DNA from: Planctomycetota bacterium
GTDB lineage: Bacteria > Planctomycetota > Phycisphaerae > Phycisphaerales > UBA1924
Assembly (NCBI GenBank): GCA_020831805.1
Contig: JAFIFX010000015.1
Coordinates: forward strand, 1 to 64,000
Length of the DNA stretch: 64,000 bases
Direction: 5' to 3'
The position numbers were made by a program, and so were the translations under genes. The notes under the pieces were generated by a model. The model was given only the letters and a program-made list of their open reading frames with translations, ran no database searches and had not been told where the DNA came from. Of the stretch, positions 59,197 through 64,000 are shown piece by piece (position 1 is the stretch's first letter; each line of letters opens with the position of its first letter).

Positions 59197-59991
59197 ATGA
59201 ACGCCGCCCAGCCCTCGCCGTCGCCCGTCGGAACCATTGCGCCACCGCTGACGACGGTGGCGTTGGTGGGTCTGGGCGCGTTCGGGCGGCTGGCGGCCGA
59301 GTGCATCAAGCCGCACGCGGAGGTGCTGGTCCACGATCCGAAGACCGACGACGACACGGTGCGAGGCCTGGGCGTGCGTCCGGTGGGGCTGGAGGACGCG
59401 GCGCGGGCCGAGGCGGTGATCCTGTGCGTGCCGGTGCAGGTGATCCCGGTGGTGTGCGTGAGCCTGGCGCCCTCGCTGGCCGAGGGGGCGCTCGTGTGCG
59501 ATGTCGGCTCGGTCAAGCTGCGTCCGGTCGAGTGGATGCTCGACACCCTGCCGAAGCACGCGCAGGTGCTCGGGACGCACCCGCTGTTCGGGCCGCAGAC
59601 AGCGGCCGAGCTCGGCGGCGTGGCGGGCGAGCCGATCGCGTTGTGCCGGGCGCGGGTGGAGGACGCGACCTACGCCCGGGTCCGGGCCTTCCTGGAGCAG
59701 ACCCTCTCGCTGCGGGTGCTGGAGATCACGCCCGACGAGCACGACCAGCAGATGGCCTTCGTGCAGGGCCTGACGCACCTGATCGGCCGGGCGGCGTGCG
59801 AGGTGCAGTTGCCCGAGCTGCCCACGGCCACGCTGGCCTACAAGCGGCTGCTGCAGCTCAAGTGCAATACCGAGTGCGACGCGCCGGAGTTGTTCGAGGC
59901 GATCGAAAAGCTCAACCCCTACGCGAAGAACGCGCGGCAGGCGTTCATCAAGGCCATCGAGGAAGTGGCCGGCTCGATGGACAAGGCCTGA
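59197..59991 (+). CDS. tyrA: Prephenate dehydrogenase-like protein
   Basis: A 264-residue TyrA-type oxidoreductase of tyrosine biosynthesis. Rossmann fold: TTVALVGLGAFGRLAAECIKPHAEVLVHDP, AVILCVPVQVIPVV, VCDVGSVKLRPVEWML; substrate region LGTHPLFGPQTA and HDQQMAFVQGLTHLIGRA (helix-rich dimer domain). It is on the short side, ending without an ACT domain, and the C-terminal part (CNTECDAPELFEAIEKLNPYAKNAR) fits this family. Start codon directly follows a TAGGCT box. Arogenate versus prephenate use is not decidable. Confidence 0.87.
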   Translation: MNAAQPSPSPVGTIAPPLTTVALVGLGAFGRLAAECIKPHAEVLVHDPKTDDDTVRGLGVRPVGLEDAARAEAVILCVPVQVIPVVCVSLAPSLAEGALVCDVGSVKLRPVEWMLDTLPKHAQVLGTHPLFGPQTAAELGGVAGEPIALCRARVEDATYARVRAFLEQTLSLRVLEITPDEHDQQMAFVQGLTHLIGRAACEVQLPELPTATLAYKRLLQLKCNTECDAPELFEAIEKLNPYAKNARQAFIKAIEEVAGSMDKA

Positions 59992-60011
59992 ATCGGGCCG
60001 AGGGTGCGCGG

Positions 60012-60380
60012 TCAGCGCCGCCACTTGCGGACGGCCACGCCGTCCTTGTACGCGATGTGCAGCGCGTGGTCCTGGGTGGTCTTGCTCGATCCACCGAAGA
60101 GCAGGAACACGCGCCCGCTGCTGGCGGACTTGCGGGTCCACTGCCAGGTCAGGACCTCCTCGCCATCGTCGTTGACGGTGCGGGCGGTCGGCTCGCCGAG
60201 CATGGCGACGGTCTGCTCCGGGCTTGTGCGGTGGAGGGTCACGCCAGCCTCGGCGGCGGGCTCGACGCGGTTGCCGCTATACGCCGTCGCGCTGGACGAG
60301 GTGACCAGGCAGCCTGGCAGCGCCAGCAGGGCGACGCCGGCGAGGATGACGGTCGGAATGGTGCGTGCGCGTGGTGGCAT
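60012..60380 (-). CDS. Small lipoprotein, BamE/SmpA-like fold
   Basis: A 122-residue lipoprotein with signal ARTIPTVILAGVALLALPGC (lipobox cysteine about residue 24). The mature part reads VTLHRTSPEQTVAMLGEPTARTVNDDGEEVLTWQWTRKSASSGRVFLLFGGSSKTTQDHALHIAYKDGVAVRKW, the MLGxP...W motif order of SmpA/OmlA (BamE)-type small outer-membrane lipoproteins. CGGAG precedes 60380. Role in outer-membrane assembly is inferred from the fold only. Confidence 0.7.
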   Translation of the reverse strand: MPPRARTIPTVILAGVALLALPGCLVTSSSATAYSGNRVEPAAEAGVTLHRTSPEQTVAMLGEPTARTVNDDGEEVLTWQWTRKSASSGRVFLLFGGSSKTTQDHALHIAYKDGVAVRKWRR

Positions 60381-60603
60381 GGATCGGCTCCGTGGTGGTC
60401 TGTCGGGGAACCGCGGCGTGCGTGCGGCGGCTGACGGGTTCCTGGGAATCCTTCGCGCATTGTTCTCCGTATGGGCGTGGCATCTGGCAAAATTTGCAGC
60501 CGACGGTTGGATGGCGGGGGCCGTTCGGGTATGTTCGATGCATTCCTCACTTTTCGCGGCCATACGCGGTTGCTTGTTTCCACATTCATCTCTGGAGATA
60601 CTC

Positions 60604-62076
60604 ATGCCGTTTCGTCACACCGTCGTGCTTGGTCTCTCGTTGATTCTCGGCTCAGGGGCCGCGTTCGGGCAGTCGGCCTCCGACGCGTTCACCTACCAGG
60701 GATCGCTGACCCAGAGCGGCGCGGCCTACACCGGGCCCGCGACGATCGCACTGGCGTTCTTCACCCAGCAGACCGGCGGCAGCCCGGTCGGCTCGCACGC
60801 GGCGGCGGCGGAGGTGACCAACGGCGTGTTCACGATCGACATCCCCCTGGATGCGGTGGGCCCGGCCCAGGCGTTTGACGATCTCTGGGTTGAGATCACC
60901 GTGACGACCGACGCCGGCGGCACGGCCACGCTGTCGCCACGCCAGGCGGTGCGGTCCGCCCCGGTCGCCGGCTACGCCCGCTCGACGCGGGGTGTGTCGG
61001 TGGACGGGCAGGGACGCGTGGGGCTGGGGACGGACGCGCCCACGCACGCCGTCCATGCATCGGGCGACGGGCACCTGGCGTTGCTGGCCGAGTCGTCCAG
61101 CACAATCGGGACCTGGCTCAATATTCGGAACACGAGTGAAGGCGGTCGTTTCTGGCGTTTGATCTCGAGCGGTCAGGACAACGGCGAGGGCGCGGGGAAT
61201 CTGCTGATCGGTCATGGTTCGGAAGCCAGCTCGCAGGATCCTGTCATGACTTTGTTGTCGAATGGAAGGGTGGGCATCGGGACAGAGAGCCCGCAGCACC
61301 AGCTGGATGTCCTGGGTGTTGTGGGTGCGAACGAGTACCGGCTTACGGGCACCGGTTGGAGCACGCTGACATCATCGGGTCTCCAGTCAGGTTTTTTCCC
61401 GGCGGATGGGATCATTGTCAGACCGGGGGGACAAGCTGGTCTGCGGACTGCGAGTTCGAGCGTTTCGTTCACCGTTCGAGGTCAGTTTCCCGAAGAGTTT
61501 CTTCTCAGGGTCGAACCGTCGGACGGCTCTCCGAGATTCATCGTTGACCCGAACGGCAGGTCGAGCTTCAACGGGTTCCCGCACCCGACCACATCGCTTC
61601 TCGTCATCAACGCCTCGAACCGCGAAAACGCATTCTGGGTGACCAACCCGAGCGGCGGGACGCTGTTCCGCGTATCTTCCTCCGGCACGCTCACCGCCGG
61701 CGGGGCCAAGCTGTTCGACATCGACCACCCGATGGACCCCGGCATGCGCCTGCGCCACGCCGTGGTCGAGTCGCCGGAGTACGGCACGCAGTACCGCGGG
61801 CGGGCCGTCATCGGCGACGACGGCCGGGCCGAGGTCGAGCTGCCGCGCTACTTCCAGGCGCTCAACACCGATGCGCAGTACCAGCTCACCTGCGTGGGCG
61901 GGTTCGCGCCGGTGTACATCGAGTCGGAGGTCTCGGACAACCGCTTCGTGATCGCCGGCGGCACGCCCGGGCTGCGGGTCGACTGGGTCGTCACCGCCGT
62001 GCGGAACGACCCGTGGGTCCACGAGAACCCGCTGGAGGTCGAGGGGCCGGACCACAACCGCCGGGCGGAGCGGTGA
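60604..62076 (+). CDS. Secreted surface protein with GxxGIGT tail-fibre-like repeats
   Basis: A 490-residue exported protein (signal MPFRHTVVLGLSLILGSGAAFGQ). Residues 25-125 form a beta domain (DAFTYQGSLTQSGAAYTGPATIALAFFTQQTGGSPVG). Then GRVGLGTDAPTHAVHASG and GRVGIGTESPQHQLDVLG repeats occur, as in phage tail fibres and large bacterial surface proteins. The C-terminal module (KLFDIDHPMDPGMRLRHAVVESPEYGTQYRGRAV... LPRYFQALNTDAQYQLTCVGGFAPVYIESEVSDNRFVIAGGTPGLRVDWVVTAVRND) is a recurring endpiece of secreted proteins with such repeats. TCTGGAG precedes the ATG. Codon use is mixed in the middle (61080-61600), suggesting a mosaic origin. Confidence 0.8.
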   Translation: MPFRHTVVLGLSLILGSGAAFGQSASDAFTYQGSLTQSGAAYTGPATIALAFFTQQTGGSPVGSHAAAAEVTNGVFTIDIPLDAVGPAQAFDDLWVEITVTTDAGGTATLSPRQAVRSAPVAGYARSTRGVSVDGQGRVGLGTDAPTHAVHASGDGHLALLAESSSTIGTWLNIRNTSEGGRFWRLISSGQDNGEGAGNLLIGHGSEASSQDPVMTLLSNGRVGIGTESPQHQLDVLGVVGANEYRLTGTGWSTLTSSGLQSGFFPADGIIVRPGGQAGLRTASSSVSFTVRGQFPEEFLLRVEPSDGSPRFIVDPNGRSSFNGFPHPTTSLLVINASNRENAFWVTNPSGGTLFRVSSSGTLTAGGAKLFDIDHPMDPGMRLRHAVVESPEYGTQYRGRAVIGDDGRAEVELPRYFQALNTDAQYQLTCVGGFAPVYIESEVSDNRFVIAGGTPGLRVDWVVTAVRNDPWVHENPLEVEGPDHNRRAER

Positions 62077-62082
62077 GCCCGC

Positions 62083-62541
62083 TTAGGCGTCGCCGAGCAT
62101 CCGCTCGGTGTCGGCCAGGTCGGTCTCCATCACCTCGATCTCGTCCGCGTCGATCAGGCCCGCGGCGACCAGCCGGGCGCGGGACAGGGTGATCTTCGCC
62201 TCGGTGATCCGCCCCGCCGCGGCGTAGGCCCGGGCCTGGACCTCGAAGAAGCACGCGTGGTCGAAGGGGGTCAGGGCCCGGTCCGAGCAGAGCGAGCGGC
62301 AGCGCTCGGCGTGGTGCAGGGCCGGCTCGGCCCGGCCCAGGGCCGCGTAGACCCTGGCGCACTGCCAGTGCGAGCGGAAATGGTGCTGGGCCGTGCCGGA
62401 CCGGAGCCAGAAGTAGGCCGAGGCGTGGGCGGCGTGGACCATCTCGTCGTCCTGCTCGGGCGTGCGGCGGGGGGTGTCGAGCAGCGCCCAGGTCCGGTTG
62501 AACAGGTCGGCGGCCAGCTTGCGGTCGGATGCGGCGGTCAT
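62083..62541 (-). CDS. Small TPR-like helical protein
   Basis: A 152-residue all-helical soluble protein. The pattern DLFNRTWALLD, EMVHAAHASAYFWLRSG, HWQCARVYAALGRAEPALHHAERCRSLC, HACFFEVQARAYAAAGRITEAKITLSRA matches tetratricopeptide-like repeats. A partner-binding role is likely but no function is known. It is divergent from the CCA enzyme gene with 44 bases between the starts, and its ATG follows a TATGCT box by 6 bases. Confidence 0.7.
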   Translation of the reverse strand: MTAASDRKLAADLFNRTWALLDTPRRTPEQDDEMVHAAHASAYFWLRSGTAQHHFRSHWQCARVYAALGRAEPALHHAERCRSLCSDRALTPFDHACFFEVQARAYAAAGRITEAKITLSRARLVAAGLIDADEIEVMETDLADTERMLGDA

Positions 62542-62547
62542 GCGGCC

Positions 62548-62553
62548 AGCATA
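62548..62553 (-). promoter_or_regulatory. TATGCT box 6 nt before start (putative leaderless promoter)
   Basis: On the minus strand TATGCT ends 6 bases before the ATG at 62541. The divergent partner box is at 62574-62579. Confidence 0.5.
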
Positions 62554-62573
62554 CGCCCGCGGCGCGGGGGCGA

Positions 62574-62579
62574 TACGCT
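62574..62579 (+). promoter_or_regulatory. TACGCT box 6 nt before start (putative leaderless promoter)
   Basis: TACGCT ends 6 bases before ATG 62586, without a Shine-Dalgarno between. Confidence 0.5.
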
Positions 62580-62585
62580 GTGCCC

Positions 62586-63824
62586 ATGGACACGCCCGCC
62601 GAGCACGCCAGCGCCCGCGACGCCGCCGTGGCGATCGTGCGCCGGCTGCGCGAGCACGGCTTCACGGCCTACCTCGCCGGCGGGTGTGTGCGCGACGAGC
62701 TGCTCGGCCAGACGCCCAAGGACTTCGATGTGGCCACCGACGCCCACCCGGACGACATCCGCGGGCTGTTCCGGCGGACGGCCGAGGTCGGGGCGGCCTT
62801 CGGCGTGATGCTCGTCCGCGAGTTCGGCCCGACCATCGAGGTGGCGACTTTCCGCGCCGACGGGCCGTACACGGACAAGAGGCGGCCTGATTCGGTGGCG
62901 TTCTCCGACGCCGAGCACGACGCCCAGCGACGGGACTTCACCGTCAACGCCCTGTTCATCGATCCGCTGGCCGAGGGCGACGAACGGATCATCGACTTCG
63001 TCGGCGGGCGGCGCGACCTGACCGGCAAGACCCTCCGCGCGGTGGGGGACCCCGACCGGCGGCTGGGCGAGGACCACCTGCGGGCCCTGCGCGGCGTGCG
63101 CTTCGCCGCGCGGTACGGGCTGGCCATCGAGCCGGGCACGGCCGAGGCCATCCGGCGCCACGCGGCCAGCCTGCAGGGCGTCTCGCGCGAGCGGATCGGC
63201 GAGGAGATGCGCCGGATGCTCACCCACGACAGCCGCGGGCGGGCGGCGCGGCTGCTCCATGAACTCGGGCTGGCCGGCGCGGTCTTCGGCGAGGAGCGGG
63301 ACTACGACCCCGCGCCGGTGGACGGGCTGGGCCCGGACGCGTCGTACGCCGCGGCGCTGGCCGCGCTGCTGATCGGGCGCGGGGCGTGGGTGATCGACCG
63401 GCCCGACCCGGAGGTGGTCCCGAAGGTGCGCCGGGCGCTGCTGCTGTCCAACGACGAGCGCGACGGCCTGCGCAACAGCCTCCACGCGCTCGCGGCGTTG
63501 CGCCGATCGTGGGACGGGCTGGGCGAGGCCGGGCGCAAGCGCCTGGCGTCGGACCCCGGTTTCGCCGACGCGATGGCGGTGCTGACCGTCCTCGACCGGC
63601 CGCGGGCGGCGGCGGCCCGGGCCGAGGTCGACCGCCTGCGCGCCCGCCACGGCGGGCTCCGCCCCGAGCCGTACCTCGACGGCGATCAGCTCATCGCCAT
63701 GGGCCTGACGCCCGGCCCGCGGTTCGCGTCGATCCTCGAACAGGTCTACGACGCGCAGCTCGAGGGCCGCGTGGCCAGCGCGGGCGAGGCGCGGGAACTG
63801 GCCGAACGCCTCGGGGCCGGTTGA
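62586..63824 (+). CDS. CCA tRNA nucleotidyltransferase / poly(A) polymerase family
   Basis: A 412-residue class II nucleotidyltransferase. Head: TAYLAGGCVRDELLGQTPKDFDVATDAHPDDIRGLF, with GG and DFDV providing the metal-binding carboxylates. Neck: VEVATFRADGPYTDKRRPDSVAFSDAEHDAQRRDFTVNALFIDPL, with RRDFTVNAL the conserved nucleotide-binding motif. Body: LRAVGDPDRRLGEDHLRALRGVRFAARYGLAIEPGT, and helices with RIGEEMRRMLTH. Length and motifs fit CCA-adding and poly(A) polymerase branches alike; the planctomycete context does not resolve which. The start follows a TACGCT box by 6 bases; codons before 62586 show no homology. Confidence 0.88.
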   Translation: MDTPAEHASARDAAVAIVRRLREHGFTAYLAGGCVRDELLGQTPKDFDVATDAHPDDIRGLFRRTAEVGAAFGVMLVREFGPTIEVATFRADGPYTDKRRPDSVAFSDAEHDAQRRDFTVNALFIDPLAEGDERIIDFVGGRRDLTGKTLRAVGDPDRRLGEDHLRALRGVRFAARYGLAIEPGTAEAIRRHAASLQGVSRERIGEEMRRMLTHDSRGRAARLLHELGLAGAVFGEERDYDPAPVDGLGPDASYAAALAALLIGRGAWVIDRPDPEVVPKVRRALLLSNDERDGLRNSLHALAALRRSWDGLGEAGRKRLASDPGFADAMAVLTVLDRPRAAAARAEVDRLRARHGGLRPEPYLDGDQLIAMGLTPGPRFASILEQVYDAQLEGRVASAGEARELAERLGAG

Positions 63825-63831
63825 GCCCGGC

Positions 63832-64000
63832 TCAGGTCCCCTTCGTGTCGCCGAAGAGCCGGATATGCAGCCGGTCGCCGTAGCGCCAGCCCCGGCTGCG
63901 GCAGGCCTCGACCACCCACGCGACCGACGCCGGGTCCGGCACCGTCACGCCCTCGGGCATCAGCACGATGTCCTCGGGCCTCCAGCCGCGGACGCGGGCG
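63832..64000 (-). CDS. queE: 7-carboxy-7-deazaguanine synthase (QueE), C-terminal part
   Basis: Partial: the last 55 codons of a gene that runs off the right edge of the window on the minus strand. They read VRGWRPEDIVLMPEGVTVPDPASVAWVVEACRSRG, then WRYGDRLHIRLFGDTKGT. LMPEG, the helical stretch with CRxRGWRYGDRLHI and the final LFGDTKGT are typical of QueE C-termini, the radical-SAM enzyme that makes the 7-deazaguanine ring for queuosine. The stop is convergent with the CCA enzyme stop, 7 bases away. It supports a queuosine role for one of the QueD-like proteins in the window. Confidence 0.75.
   Translation of the reverse strand, partial: ARVRGWRPEDIVLMPEGVTVPDPASVAWVVEACRSRGWRYGDRLHIRLFGDTKGT

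Noticed and set aside
1-64000. CRISPR arrays
   Set aside because: The repeats found are dispersed palindromes without regular spacers, and no cas gene is present.

Overview
The window is GC-rich, chromosome-like bacterial DNA. It most resembles a planctomycete, probably of the Phycisphaerae. Pointers are a PPi-type phosphofructokinase beside PEP-CTERM-like anchored proteins, four membrane proteins carrying a CxxC...CPEC zinc ribbon, many short G-tolerant palindromes scattered between genes, and several genes with a TANNNT box directly before the start codon and no Shine-Dalgarno. This placement is inference from gene content; no rRNA or tRNA is visible.

Layout. 0.1-17.3 kb is ordinary chromosome: phosphohexomutase, a QueD-like protein, polyphosphate kinase, an APH-fold kinase, a sulfotransferase, an ECF sigma/DUF4349 pair, class I aldolase, two large zinc-ribbon membrane paralogues, a Tat-exported epimerase-like protein and an NTP/NDP-exchanger-like carrier. 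17.6-34.3 kb is a virion-structure module (portal, scaffold, SU10/DUF5309-type major capsid protein, connector-like proteins, a lipoprotein). No terminase, tape measure, lysis or integrase genes of its own are visible. 35.2-40.8 kb holds exported amidohydrolases and a PEP-CTERM-like protein. 41.1-45.5 kb holds a second such protein, PPi-PFK, and a two-gene islet bracketed by a 102-bp duplication of the PFK 3' end. 45.8-64 kb holds a His-rich repeat lipoprotein, M3 peptidase, a second QueD-like protein, HtrA protease, an RND pump with its adaptor, a D12 methyltransferase, an alpha-oxoamine synthase (Kbl type), dodecin, TyrA, a surface protein, CCA-adding enzyme and the end of QueE.

The most striking object is a 10,911-bp element inserted inside the major capsid gene of the virion module. 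Joining the flanks at a GC core (19865-19866 and 30776-30777) rebuilds an uninterrupted 393-codon capsid gene. Joining the element ends rebuilds an 18-bp-arm dyad attP and, in the same move, a 602-residue serine recombinase. The attP therefore lies inside the recombinase reading frame, and integration replaces the last 21 residues of the enzyme with 82 residues read from the antisense strand of the capsid and scaffold genes. The element carries its own prohead-protease/capsid fusion, a primase-helicase, a sigma-like factor, a HARE-HTH protein and a SacI-like restriction-modification pair, but no portal, terminase or tail gene. It looks like a capsid-encoding satellite or mini-virus that sits in, and silences, the capsid gene of another virus-derived locus.

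A second theme is small repeats. At least four palindromic families occupy intergenic gaps, including inside the virion module. In two genes (the Kbl-type synthase and a zinc-ribbon membrane protein) such a palindrome appears to lie in frame within coding sequence.
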